Of a DNA stretch of 21,532 nucleotides, positions 1-8,559 are shown in pieces. The DNA lies in the NCBI RefSeq assembly GCF_004570345.1, contig NZ_SPQM01000082.1, positions 1-21,532 of the forward strand. Reading direction: 5' to 3'. Source of the DNA: Blastococcus sp. CT_GayMR20. GTDB taxonomy: Bacteria > Actinomycetota > Actinomycetes > Mycobacteriales > Geodermatophilaceae. A program made the position numbers and the translations under genes. The notes under the pieces are model-generated. The model was not told the origin of the DNA and ran no database searches. It saw only the letters and a program-made list of their open reading frames with translations. Position 1 is the first letter of the stretch. Each line of letters opens with the position of its first letter.

Positions 1-498
1 CGACGGGAACAGCCGGCGCAGCTCGTTCTGGATCAGCGGGGAGTACTGGATGACGAGCGCCACGCCGGAGGCGGCGAGGACGCCGGGCAGCGAGTCCAGG
101 ATCCGGCGGCGCAGCCCGGGCTCCAGCGAGGTGAAGGGCAGGGCGCACACGAGGACGTCGGCCTTCTCGCCGTCCAGGTGGTCGTGCAGGTTCTCCGCGG
201 AGTCGGCCACCACCTGCAGCCGCGGGTCGTCGAAGCGCTCCTCGAGCAGGCGGGCGAGCCGGGGGTCGATCTCCAGCGCGAGCAGCCGGGCGTCCGGCCC
301 CATCCGCGCCAGGATCTCGCCGGTCTGCGACCCGGTGCCCGCACCCAGCTCCACCACCAGGCGGGCGCCCGGCACGTCGCCCATGTCGAGCATGTCCCGT
401 ACGGCCAGCCGCGAGGTGGGCAGGATCGCCCCCACCTGCCGGGGGTTCGCCGCGAATGCGCGGAGGAATCGGAGCCGATCTGCCAGTTGCTGGTTCAT
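1..498 (-). CDS. Class I SAM-dependent methyltransferase, phospholipid N-methyltransferase-like (3' end outside window)
   Basis: The visible part is 166 codons from an ATG at 498, with no stop before the window edge, so the C-terminus is missing. A GGAAGG Shine-Dalgarno lies 5 bases before the ATG. The N-terminus has the FLRAFAANPRQVGAILPTS segment seen in PmtA-like phospholipid methyltransferases and rRNA dimethylase-fold relatives. Next comes the SAM-binding loop VELGAGTGSQT (about residues 48-58), then acidic strand end LALEID (about 73-78), and later VCALPF in the position of motif IV and VIQYSPLIQNELRR near the edge. These support a Rossmann-fold methyltransferase. By family knowledge the substrate could be phosphatidylethanolamine or another lipid, but the sequence does not prove this. 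It is divergent from the cold-shock gene and shares its 303-bp upstream region. Confidence 0.8.
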   Translation of the reverse strand, partial: MNQQLADRLRFLRAFAANPRQVGAILPTSRLAVRDMLDMGDVPGARLVVELGAGTGSQTGEILARMGPDARLLALEIDPRLARLLEERFDDPRLQVVADSAENLHDHLDGEKADVLVCALPFTSLEPGLRRRILDSLPGVLAASGVALVIQYSPLIQNELRRLFPS

Positions 499-612
499 GC
501 ACGCCTTCCGGGACCGTCGGAGCGGGTCCCGTACCCGGCCCCCGGCGTGCACGATCGCACGACGGGGCAGTCACGTGCGACCCCGACGAGGGAGACGGCG
601 GGCCGGAGATCA

Positions 613-626
613 GGGGTGATCACCCC
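613..626. promoter_or_regulatory. Perfect 14-bp palindrome, candidate operator
   Basis: GGGGTGATCACCCC reads identically on both strands. It ends 19 bases before a TAGGGT -10 candidate, so it occupies the -35 position of a promoter that would serve the cold-shock gene. It could also act on the divergent methyltransferase. The binding protein is unknown. Confidence 0.4.
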
Positions 627-645
627 ACAGCGCCTCCCGGCAGCG

Positions 646-651
646 TAGGGT
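646..651 (+). promoter_or_regulatory. Possible -10 element of the cold-shock gene
   Basis: TAGGGT fits the actinobacterial TAnnnT pattern. Transcription starting about 7 bases downstream would give a leader of roughly 140 bases, similar in length to the long leaders known for cspA-type genes. No recognisable TTGACA-like -35 is present at the expected distance, so this is tentative. Confidence 0.3.
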
Positions 652-752
652 CCTCCCTGGTCGCTGTTGTGCCTCTGCCTCGTTCTTGGACGTCCGCAGT
701 CGTCTCTGCCTGACGTTCCTCTCGGTCCTGCCGGTCGGTGCGGCGGCCCGAA

Positions 753-770
753 GATCCGCATCGGCGGATC
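753..770 (+). promoter_or_regulatory. Hairpin in the cold-shock mRNA leader
   Basis: GATCCGC, a 4-base loop ATCG, then GCGGATC form a perfect 7-bp stem, ending 31 bases before the csp start codon. There is no U tract, and it lies upstream of the gene, so it is not a terminator for it. It may be a leader structure affecting mRNA stability or translation, as leaders of cold-shock genes often are. Confidence 0.45.
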
Positions 771-801
771 CGGACACCATCTGCACGGAATGAGAAACAG
801 C

Positions 802-1005
802 ATGGCTCAGGGCACTGTGAAGTGGTTCAACGCGGAGAAGGGCTTCGGGTTCATCGCCCAGGACGGCGGCGGCGCCGACGTCTTCTGCCACTACTCCGCC
901 ATCGTCTCCGAGGGCTACAAGTCCCTGGACGAGGGCCAGCAGGTCGAGTTCGACGTCACGCAGGGCCAGAAGGGCCCCCAGGCGGAGAACGTCCGCGCTA
1001 TCTGA
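802..1005 (+). CDS. cspA: Cold-shock protein, CspA family
   Basis: A 67-residue single cold-shock domain of standard family length. It begins [18 protein letters not shown], with RNP1 KGFGFI at residues 13-18 and an RNP2-like DVFCHYS at 26-32 (Cys and Tyr where Val and Phe are more usual). It ends in [10 protein letters not shown]. The family binds single-stranded RNA and DNA in the cytoplasm and melts mRNA secondary structure; some members are constitutive and others cold-induced. The Shine-Dalgarno is weak (GGAATGAG, distant). The gene stands alone: a strong intrinsic terminator follows 17 bases after the stop. The symbol reflects the family; the exact paralogue cannot be told. Confidence 0.96.
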   Translation: MAQGTVKWFNAEKGFGFIAQDGGGADVFCHYSAIVSEGYKSLDEGQQVEFDVTQGQKGPQAENVRAI

Positions 1006-1022
1006 TCCACCCGCACTCCCGG

Positions 1023-1057
1023 ACGGGGGTCACGGCGCCGAGCGCCGTGGCCCCCGT
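1023..1057 (+). terminator. Intrinsic terminator after the cold-shock gene
   Basis: Arms 1023-1038 and 1042-1057 pair over 16 positions with a single T-G wobble and a 3-base loop CGA. The stem is GC-rich and begins 17 bases after the csp stop. The following bases TCTGCATGT contain few Ts, which is common for actinobacterial terminators. Confidence 0.8.
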
Positions 1058-1068
1058 TCTGCATGTCA

Positions 1069-1103
1069 CCCCGGTGCCGAAACCGCCATTTCGGCACCAG
1101 GGG
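1069..1103. repeat. Second inverted repeat between csp and rnj
   Basis: GGTGCCGAAA (1073-1082) and TTTCGGCACC (1089-1098) are perfect 10-bp inverted arms around the 6-base loop CCGCCA. Outer CCCC and GGGG extend the stem to 14 bp if A1099 is bulged. It could be a backup or bidirectional terminator, an operator ahead of rnj, or a dispersed intergenic repeat. Only one copy was noticed in this window. Confidence 0.6.
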
Positions 1104-1136
1104 ACATCGGTCGGCGGCGGCGCCATGGGGGCGCCG

Positions 1137-1142
1137 TAACGT
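1137..1142 (+). promoter_or_regulatory. -10 element of leaderless RNase J transcript
   Basis: TAACGT ends 7 bases before the ATG at 1150, and no Shine-Dalgarno precedes that ATG. The same arrangement occurs before three other starts in the window, supporting a leaderless mRNA starting at or next to the start codon. Confidence 0.5.
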
Positions 1143-1149
1143 TCAGGGC

Positions 1150-2835
<1,686 letters not shown>

Positions 2836-2902
2836 CCCGCCGGCCGTCCGGACGACGTTCCCGCGGGGGACAGTGGGTACACGAGGAGATCGAGGAGGGG
2901 CG

Positions 2903-3100
2903 ATGGACTACCTGCGCCGCATGCAGCTGGAACGGCCCGTCCTGTTCTGGGTCGTCACGCTGGTCGCTCTCCTCGTCGCGTTCCAGCTCCTGGTATTCGT
3001 CGCCGGGCTCCTCCTGGGGCCGTTCGGCGTGCCGTCCTGGGCACCGCTGGTCATCGTCATCGGCGTCCTGGTCCTCATCGCGCGCCGTCAGCAGCGCTAG
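2903..3100 (+). CDS. Small two-helix membrane protein of unknown function
   Basis: A 65-residue protein beginning MDYLRRMQLERPVLFW. Two hydrophobic stretches, about residues 15-36 (VVTLVALLVAFQLLVFVAGLLL) and 43-59, are joined by a GPFGVPSW turn, and the protein ends in the basic tail ARRQQR. This predicts two membrane helices with both ends likely cytoplasmic. GAGGAG/GGAGG lies 4-5 bases before the ATG, which favours this start over an in-frame GTG at 2873. I do not recognise the family. It sits between rnj and the broken Clp-N gene in the same direction. Confidence 0.7.
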   Translation: MDYLRRMQLERPVLFWVVTLVALLVAFQLLVFVAGLLLGPFGVPSWAPLVIVIGVLVLIARRQQR

Positions 3101-3127
3101 CGACGCGCGTCGCACGTCGTCACGAGG

Positions 3128-3795
3128 GTGCACTCCGACGCCCTCGACCAGCTGACGGACGCCGTCCTCGCCGCCGACCACCTCGGCGAGGTCGCCGACC
3201 ACCTGATCGGCCACTTCGTCGACCGCGCGCGGCGGTCCGGCGCGTCGTGGTCGGAGATCGGCCGGAGCATGGGCGTCAGCAAGCAGGCGGCGCAAAGCGG
3301 TTCGTCGCGAAGGGCGAGGCGCCCCGCCTCGACCCCGCCGAGGGCTTCAGCCGCTTCACGGCGCGGGCGCGCAACGTCGTGATGACCGGCCAGGACGAGG
3401 CGCGCGCCGCGGGCAACGTCACCATCACCCCCGCGCACCTGGTGCTGGGCCTGCTCAGCGAGCCCGAGGGCCTCGGTGCGAAGGCGGTGACCGGCCAGGG
3501 CGTCGACCCCGAGCGGGTGCGGAGCACCGCCGTCGCGACGTTGCCGGCCGCCGTCGGCGAGATCCCCGAGCTCATCCCGTTCGACGCGCAGGCGCAGAAG
3601 GCGCTCGAGCTCACGTTCCGCGTCGCTCTCCGGCTGGGCCACGACTACATCGGCACGGAGCACATCCTGCTGGCCCTGCTGGACGCCGAGGATGGCACCG
3701 GCGTGCTGGCCGGCCTGGGCGTCGACCGCGACCGGGCCGAGGCCGACGTCACCGCCGCCGTCGCGGCGCTGGCGGCCGCCCACCGGGCCGGCTGA
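3128..3795 (+). pseudogene. HTH plus Clp N-terminal domain protein, interrupted by a one-base frameshift
   Basis: Frame one starts at GTG 3128 and encodes an N-terminal region ending in a helix-turn-helix-like GASWSEIGRSMGVSKQAAQ. At 3293-3297 (GCAAAGC) the reading continues one frame over as KRFVAKGEAPRLDPAEGF, then FTARARNVVMTGQDEAR and two Clp-N-type repeats (TPAHLVLGLLSEPEG; YIGTEHILLALLDAEDG) to the stop at 3795. One missing A restores a continuous 222-residue protein. Intact actinobacterial proteins with this HTH plus Clp-N order are known to me; they lack the ATPase modules of ClpC, so the role is presumably binding or regulatory. The only start open to this frame is 3128, because TAG at 3098-3100 is in frame. 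The cause may be real decay or a sequencing error. Confidence 0.75.
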
Positions 3796-3840
3796 CCGCG
3801 CCTGCCCGGGCGCGGACCGCGCGTCGGGGAGGATGCGCCG

Positions 3841-5505
3841 GTGCATGTCGAGACGGTGCTGCTGCTCGTCCTGGGTGCGGTGGCGGTCATCGTCGCGGTG
3901 CGCTGGGTCGCCGACCGGACGGGGCTGCCGGCCGCCGCCCTGCTGACCCTCATCGGGATCCTCTACGCGGTCCTGCCGGGCCCCAACATCACGCTCAGCC
4001 CCGACCTGGTCCTCACCCTCGTCCTGCCACCGCTGCTGTACAGCGCCGCCCTGGACGCGTCACTGGGGGCCATCCGTCGCAACCTGCGCACGGTGGTGAG
4101 CCTCTCGGTGCTGCTGGTCCTGGCCACCGCCCTGCTCATCGGCCTCGGCTTCGCCCTGTTCGTCGCCGGCGCGACCCTGGCCGCCGGCATCGCGCTCGGC
4201 GCGGCCGTCGCTCCTCCGGACCCGGTCGCCGCGCTGGCCGTCGGCCGGAAGGCGGGCCTGCCGCCCCGGCTGGTCACCCTCATCCAGGGCGAGGGGCTGC
4301 TCAACGACGCCACCGCGCTCACGATCCTGGGGGTCGCGATCACGGCGGCCACCGGCGGGGACTTCTCCGCCCCCGGGGCCCTCGGCGAGTTCGTCCTGGC
4401 CGCGGCCGGCGGGATCGCGGCGGGGATGGTCGTCGCCGTGGCGGTCCGCCCGCTCCGGCGGCTGCGCAGCGACCCGCTCTCGTCGAACGCGATCTCCCTC
4501 GCCACGCCGTTCGTCGCCTACCTGCTGGGCGAGGCGGTGCACGTCTCCGGGGTGCTGGCCGTCGTGGTCGCCGGCCTCGTCATCGGGCACCACAACCCGA
4601 GCTGGGCGTCCGGGGCCAGCCGGCTGCAGACCAATGCCGTCTGGCGGCTCGTCGACTTCCTGCTCGAGGGCTTCGTCTTCCTGCTCATCGGCCAGCAGCT
4701 GCCCGCCGTCATCGACGGGCTGGGCCGGTACGCGACCTCCACCATCGTGACGGCGGCCGGGATCACCGTCGGCGTCGTCCTGCTGCTCCGGCCGCTGTGG
4801 CTGTGGCTGACCGAGCACCTGCCCCAGTCGCTGCACATGCGCCTCACGGACCAGGACCTCGACGGGGACGGCGAGCCCGACGCCGCACGTCGCCAGCCCG
4901 GGAGGCTGTCGGGCCGCGAGATCGTCGTCCTGAGCTGGGCCGGGACCCGCGGCGTGATCAGCCTCGCGGCGATCTTCGCCCTGCCGCTCACCACCGACAC
5001 CGGGGCGCCGTTCCCCGACCGGGAGCTCCTGCTCGTCTGCGCGTTCCTCGCCGTCCTGGTCACCCTCGTGGGCCAGGGGCTCACGTTCGCGCCGCTGGTG
5101 CGCGCCCTGGGCCTGCGTGCCGACCAGGCCGACGAGGCGCGCCTGCGCAACCAGGCGCGGATGGCCGCCGTCGAGTCCGCACTGGAACTGCTCGACGAGG
5201 CAGCACACGAGAAGCACGACGACGTCGAGGACCAGGCGATCATCGCGCTCCGGGCGCAGATGAACGCCCGGCTCGCCCGCTACCGCGCCCGGCTGGAGCT
5301 GCTGGAGAACGCCGAGGCCGGGGAGATCCCCATGTCGCCGCAGTACGAGGCGAATCTCCGCCTGCGGCGGGCGGTCATCGGCGCCCAGCGCGACGAGCTG
5401 CTGCGCTGGCGGGACCTCGGCCGGCTCCCCGACGAGAGCCTGCGCATCCTCGAGCGCGAGCTCGACCACGAGGAGGGACTGCTGCCCGCCCGCAGCCCGT
5501 CCTGA
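3841..5505 (+). CDS. CPA1-family Na+/H+ antiporter
   Basis: A 554-residue protein with about 11-12 hydrophobic helices in the first 420 residues and a charged, helical cytoplasmic tail (about 425-554). Family marks are APPDPVAA with D127-P128, GEGLLNDATAL with the N155-D156 pair typical of electroneutral CPA1 exchangers, and a late WAGTRGVISLAAIFALP segment. The family exchanges Na+ (or K+) for H+ across the cytoplasmic membrane in pH and salt homeostasis. GGAGG lies 8 bases before the GTG start at 3841. It follows the broken Clp-N gene by 45 bases, and its 3' end converges on the DUF1905 gene with only 9 bases between stops. Ion preference cannot be read from the sequence. Confidence 0.93.
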   Translation: MHVETVLLLVLGAVAVIVAVRWVADRTGLPAAALLTLIGILYAVLPGPNITLSPDLVLTLVLPPLLYSAALDASLGAIRRNLRTVVSLSVLLVLATALLIGLGFALFVAGATLAAGIALGAAVAPPDPVAALAVGRKAGLPPRLVTLIQGEGLLNDATALTILGVAITAATGGDFSAPGALGEFVLAAAGGIAAGMVVAVAVRPLRRLRSDPLSSNAISLATPFVAYLLGEAVHVSGVLAVVVAGLVIGHHNPSWASGASRLQTNAVWRLVDFLLEGFVFLLIGQQLPAVIDGLGRYATSTIVTAAGITVGVVLLLRPLWLWLTEHLPQSLHMRLTDQDLDGDGEPDAARRQPGRLSGREIVVLSWAGTRGVISLAAIFALPLTTDTGAPFPDRELLLVCAFLAVLVTLVGQGLTFAPLVRALGLRADQADEARLRNQARMAAVESALELLDEAAHEKHDDVEDQAIIALRAQMNARLARYRARLELLENAEAGEIPMSPQYEANLRLRRAVIGAQRDELLRWRDLGRLPDESLRILERELDHEEGLLPARSPS

Positions 5506-5514
5506 GCCGCTGGG

Positions 5515-5799
5515 TCAGAGCCGTTCGTCGAGATGGACGGTGACGCTGTCGCCGGGTTTCTTGCCGATGGCCTGTTGGACGTCGGCCTTCACCGGCAGCT
5601 TGTGCGTGCCGTCGCCCAGCGCCATGAACGAGCTCTCGAACGGGTGCCCGTCCACGCTCCCTCGCACCTTCACGAGGCCGCGGGTACCGAAGTACTCGGC
5701 CGACCCGGGCATCTGGACGTAGGTCCAGCCGCCCTTCGCGGGGCTCTGCACGAGCGCCGCGGTGAACTCGGTGTCCAGCGGACCTGCCTTCGACGCCAT
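5515..5799 (-). CDS. DUF1905 domain protein
   Basis: A 94-residue protein starting at the ATG at 5799, with GGGAGG 7 bases upstream. The segment [19 protein letters not shown], then [38 protein letters not shown] and a final [12 protein letters not shown], follows the pattern of DUF1905, a small beta-barrel-like domain sometimes fused to a YdeI-type domain. Function is unknown. Although it lies downstream of the dioxygenase on the same strand, a strong hairpin (5830-5858) lies between them, so it may be transcribed separately. Confidence 0.8.
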   Translation of the reverse strand: MASKAGPLDTEFTAALVQSPAKGGWTYVQMPGSAEYFGTRGLVKVRGSVDGHPFESSFMALGDGTHKLPVKADVQQAIGKKPGDSVTVHLDERL

Positions 5800-5829
5800 G
5801 ACCCGGCCTCCCTGTCCCGTCGGTGCATC

Positions 5830-5858
5830 CTGCCGGGGAAGACCGCCGTCCCCGGCAG
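5830..5858 (-). terminator. Hairpin terminator at the end of the catabolic operon
   Basis: CTGCCGGGGA (5830-5839) and TCCCCGGCAG (5849-5858) form a perfect 10-bp GC-rich stem with a 9-base loop, 3 bases beyond the dioxygenase stop on the minus strand. There is no T run. The position suggests termination of the CoA-transferase to dioxygenase operon before the DUF1905 gene. Confidence 0.6.
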
Positions 5859-5861
5859 AAC

Positions 5862-6722
5862 TCATCGCGGCTGGAGGACGAAGTCGTAGCGGGCCTCCAG
5901 CCACGGGACGTCGGCGGTGCCGCCGTCCGGCGTCGGACCCGGCTCCCGCTCGTCGAACCGCACCACGAGCTCCTGCTTGGTGCCGAAGACGACGTCGCTG
6001 TCGAGGTACTCGGCGCCCTCCTGGAACAGGTGCGTGATCAGTGGCTCGTAGCCGGGCACGTTGATCAGGAAGTGGATGTGCGCCGGCCGGAAGTGGCTGA
6101 TCGCGGTGCGCCCGATGAGGTCGCCGACCGGGCCGTCCATCGGGATCGTGTAGCCGAACGGGGCGATCGTGCGGACGCAGTAGCCGCCGTCCTCCCGCGT
6201 CGTGTACTTCGCGCGCAGCCGTGCCTCGTCGATGTCGGAGTGCTGCGACTCGTACAGCCCCTCGGCGTCGGCCTGCCACACGTCCAGCACCCCGCCGGGG
6301 ACGGGCTGCCCGGCCAGGTCCCGCACCGTGCCGTGCAGGTAGAGCGGGGTGCCGGTGAGCCCCTCCGACATGTCCTCGCCGTAGCCGAGCTGCGGGGAAC
6401 CCTCGATGTGGAACGGGCCCAGGACCGTGGCCGGCGTCGCGGCCGGGTCGAACCGGTGGTTCATCTGCACGACGAGCATCGACAGCCCGAGCACGTCCGA
6501 GGCGAGGATGAACTCCTCGCGCTTCTCGTTGCTGATCTGCCCCGCCGTGGTCAGCCACCGCATCGCGGCCATCCACTCGGCCTCGGTCAGCCGGACCTCG
6601 CGCGCGAAGTCGTGCACGTGCCGGACCAGCGCGGTCATCAGCTCGGCCAGGCGCGGGTCCTCCGCGGTCGCCCAGCGCTCGACGGCGAGGTCGGTGATGT
6701 TGTCCTCGGTGACCAGCTGCAC
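5862..6722 (-). CDS. Intradiol ring-cleavage dioxygenase (hydroxyquinol/catechol 1,2-dioxygenase type)
   Basis: A 286-residue non-haem Fe(III) dioxygenase. Residues about 5-95 form the helical N-terminal dimerisation domain of hydroxyquinol and chlorocatechol dioxygenases ([18 protein letters not shown]). The catalytic beta domain begins at about [10 protein letters not shown] (101). The four iron ligands are in place: Y157 (ADAEGLY), Y191 (FGYTIP), H215 and H217 (RPAHIHF), with the usual spacing. The reaction would be O2-dependent ortho cleavage of a catechol or hydroxyquinol to a muconate or maleylacetate. The GTG start at 6722 is set by AGGAGG 5 bases upstream. It is the last gene of the minus-strand operon, 55 bases after the MDR gene. 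Hydroxyquinol is my leading substrate guess, but catechols are possible. Confidence 0.9.
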   Translation of the reverse strand: MQLVTEDNITDLAVERWATAEDPRLAELMTALVRHVHDFAREVRLTEAEWMAAMRWLTTAGQISNEKREEFILASDVLGLSMLVVQMNHRFDPAATPATVLGPFHIEGSPQLGYGEDMSEGLTGTPLYLHGTVRDLAGQPVPGGVLDVWQADAEGLYESQHSDIDEARLRAKYTTREDGGYCVRTIAPFGYTIPMDGPVGDLIGRTAISHFRPAHIHFLINVPGYEPLITHLFQEGAEYLDSDVVFGTKQELVVRFDEREPGPTPDGGTADVPWLEARYDFVLQPR

Positions 6723-6777
6723 GGGATCCTCCTGAGGTCGGCCCGGCCGGCGGGCGCCGGCCGTGGGAGATCACGGT

Positions 6778-7749
6778 TCAGGGCGTGAGCACCAGGCGCA
6801 CGCCCGCACTTCCTTCTGCCTGACGCCGCCAGGCGCCCTCGACGTCGGACAGCGGCAGCACCTCGTGCGCCACCGCCAGGCGGCCCGCCGCCGCATGCTC
6901 CACCACCGCGGCCAGAGCCGCCCGCCGATCGGCCGGCGTGAGGGCGGCGTTCGTGTAACCGAGGACGTCGGCGGTCCGGCTGCGCAGGACGGCCGAGGAG
7001 AACTCGGCGACGTCCCCCGACGAGCCGCCGAGGTTGACCAGCCGGCCCCGCGGGGCGAGCACCCGGGACGCGGCGGTCGCCGCGATGCCGAAGACCGGGT
7101 CGATGACGACGTCCACGCTCCCGCCCACGGCGTCCTGGAAGCGGGCCGTGAGGTCGTCGACGTCGCCGGTCAGCGGGACGACCTCGTCGGCTCCGGCGAG
7201 GCGGGCCCGCTCCTGGGCCTCCTTCGACCGGGCGACGGCGACGACCCGGCCGGCACCCAGCACCCTGGCCGCACCGATGGCCGCCTGGCCGACCGCTCCT
7301 CCGCCGCCGAGCACCAGGACCCGCTCACCCGGCAGCAGCTGCGCACGCGCGGTGAGGCACATCCACGCGGCAACACCGGACATCCCGACCGCCGCCAGCG
7401 GGGCGTCGGCGACGTCGAGCTCGATGACCATGACGTCGTCGTCACGGACGAGACACCGCTCGGCGAGGCTGCCGTCCCCCGGCACCATGCCGGCGTTCGT
7501 CGAGAAGAAGACCCGCGCTCCCAGTGGGAGTGAGTCCGACCGCTCGACGACGCCGACCCCCTGGACGCCCGGGACGTACGGCGTCGCCGGCCGGCCGAAG
7601 TACGACGTCCCGGAGGCGCACAGCTGGTCGAGGGGCACGATCGGCGCCGCCGTCACGGCGACCAGGGTGTGCCCGGCGACCGGCGAGGGGTCCGGGTGCT
7701 CCGCCCATGCAGGTGCCTGGCCGGGCTGGGTGAGGACGGCGGCGCGCAT
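6778..7749 (-). CDS. Zinc-independent MDR oxidoreductase (quinone oxidoreductase/enoyl reductase type)
   Basis: A 323-residue medium-chain dehydrogenase/reductase. The N-terminal GroES-like domain ends in YVPGVQGVGVVE (about 58-69). The Rossmann nucleotide-binding motif VLGGGGAVGQAA spans about 146-157, and AVARSKEA (171-178) suggests NADPH preference. The structural-zinc cysteine cluster and the catalytic zinc ligands of alcohol dehydrogenases are absent, which places it with quinone oxidoreductases and enoyl reductases. The ATG at 7749 has GAGGGG 5 bases upstream. It lies 9 bases after the lyase-like gene and 55 bases before the dioxygenase in one operon. It may reduce a ring-cleavage product such as a muconate- or maleylacetate-like double bond; that is inference. 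Confidence 0.85.
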   Translation of the reverse strand: MRAAVLTQPGQAPAWAEHPDPSPVAGHTLVAVTAAPIVPLDQLCASGTSYFGRPATPYVPGVQGVGVVERSDSLPLGARVFFSTNAGMVPGDGSLAERCLVRDDDVMVIELDVADAPLAAVGMSGVAAWMCLTARAQLLPGERVLVLGGGGAVGQAAIGAARVLGAGRVVAVARSKEAQERARLAGADEVVPLTGDVDDLTARFQDAVGGSVDVVIDPVFGIAATAASRVLAPRGRLVNLGGSSGDVAEFSSAVLRSRTADVLGYTNAALTPADRRAALAAVVEHAAAGRLAVAHEVLPLSDVEGAWRRQAEGSAGVRLVLTP

Positions 7750-7758
7750 CGGTTCCCC

Positions 7759-8559
7759 TCAGTCCGCGGGGTCGACGTAGACGGCGTTGCGGTCGACGGC
7801 GAGGTAGGCGGCCATCCCGATCGGACGGCGGCGCTCCTCGGCGAGCTGCCCGAGCAGGCCCGCGGCCCGGGCCAGCAGCGCGAAGCCGCGCAGCATCTCC
7901 ACCGGGAGTCCGAGGTCGGCCAGCGCGGCACCGCAGACCCCGGCGCCGTTGAGCGGCAGCCGGCGTCCCAGCACCTGCTCGTGCACCCGCCCGATCGCCT
8001 CGAACAGCCGCAGGTGCGGCCCGCGCAGCCCTTCCTCCTCCGCGATGGCGATGAGCACGGGGGTGCGCGGATCGCCGGCCTTGTGCACGGGGTGGCCGAG
8101 CCCGGGCACGAAGCGGCCGGCGGCCCGGGTCGCCTGCACGGCCGTGAGCGCGAGGGCGTCCCACCCCGCGTCGTCCTCCGGGTGGACGTCGACGTCGTCG
8201 AGGACGGCGTGCAGGTAGGCCCCGCAGTCCTCCGTCACGCCGAGGAACCGCGAGCCGCCACCCAGCAGGCCGGCAGCCAGCGCCCCCTGCAGGGAATCCG
8301 GCGCCGACAGGTAGGTGAGCCGCGCCGCGATCGCGGTCGGCGTGAACCCGTGGTCGGCGAGTGCGACCAGCACCGCTTCGAAGACCCGGGTCTCCGACGG
8401 CGTCGGACGGCGCATGCTGACCAGCCAGAAGGCCAGTTCGCCGAACCCGACCGTGCCCATGAGGTCGGCGGTGAGGTCCTGCCCGAGCAGGCGGATCTCG
8501 TCGGCCGTCGACGTCCCGAGCGAGGTCGGGAACGACAGGGGCGTGCCGTCGGTGCTCAT
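7759..8559 (-). CDS. Citryl-CoA lyase/citrate synthase-fold protein
   Basis: A 266-residue protein corresponding to a stand-alone citrate-synthase-fold lyase domain, much shorter than citrate synthase (about 430). Marks are ALADHGFTPTAIAAR (H70), the GLGHPVHKAGDPR motif (H156) equivalent to GHRVYKxxDPR, and LPLNGAGVCGAALADLG at about 201-217. At the position where the superfamily normally has the catalytic aspartate (as in NVDG), I read Asn204. Family members split citryl-CoA-like thioesters to acetyl-CoA and a 2-oxo acid, or run the reverse condensation. The ATG at 8559 overlaps the CoA-transferase stop as ATGA and has GGAGGAGG 7 bases upstream. Tight coupling to a CoA-transferase suggests it acts on the CoA ester that enzyme makes. 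Confidence 0.82.
   Translation of the reverse strand: MSTDGTPLSFPTSLGTSTADEIRLLGQDLTADLMGTVGFGELAFWLVSMRRPTPSETRVFEAVLVALADHGFTPTAIAARLTYLSAPDSLQGALAAGLLGGGSRFLGVTEDCGAYLHAVLDDVDVHPEDDAGWDALALTAVQATRAAGRFVPGLGHPVHKAGDPRTPVLIAIAEEEGLRGPHLRLFEAIGRVHEQVLGRRLPLNGAGVCGAALADLGLPVEMLRGFALLARAAGLLGQLAEERRRPIGMAAYLAVDRNAVYVDPAD

Larger units (their letters stand above)
499..801. other. Divergent intergenic region between methyltransferase and cold-shock gene
   Basis: No credible coding frame occupies these 303 bases. The region holds a perfect 14-bp palindrome at 613-626, a possible -10 box TAGGGT at 646-651 pointing toward the cold-shock gene, and a perfect hairpin at 753-770 in what would be the cold-shock leader. 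No convincing promoter for the minus-strand methyltransferase was found by eye. Confidence 0.6.

Noticed and set aside
2845..2854. Palindrome CGTCCGGACG after rnj as a terminator
   Set aside because: The 10-bp palindrome has no loop room for a stable hairpin and no T tract; the next gene follows closely in the same direction.
3290..3300. Programmed -1 frameshift in the Clp-N gene
   Set aside because: The site GCGCAAAGCGG does not form an X-XXY-YYZ slippery heptamer in the reading frame, and no strong stem was seen immediately downstream. A one-base loss is simpler.
4060..5469. A long open frame antisense to the antiporter
   Set aside because: Low-complexity composition and no start signal; the antiporter motifs on the plus strand account for this DNA.
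5862..6774. Fusion of the dioxygenase region and the DUF1905 protein in one long minus-strand frame
   Set aside because: A 419-codon frame ends in the DUF1905 protein, but its upstream part is out of frame with the dioxygenase and has no family similarity. The DUF1905 gene has its own ATG and Shine-Dalgarno at 5799.
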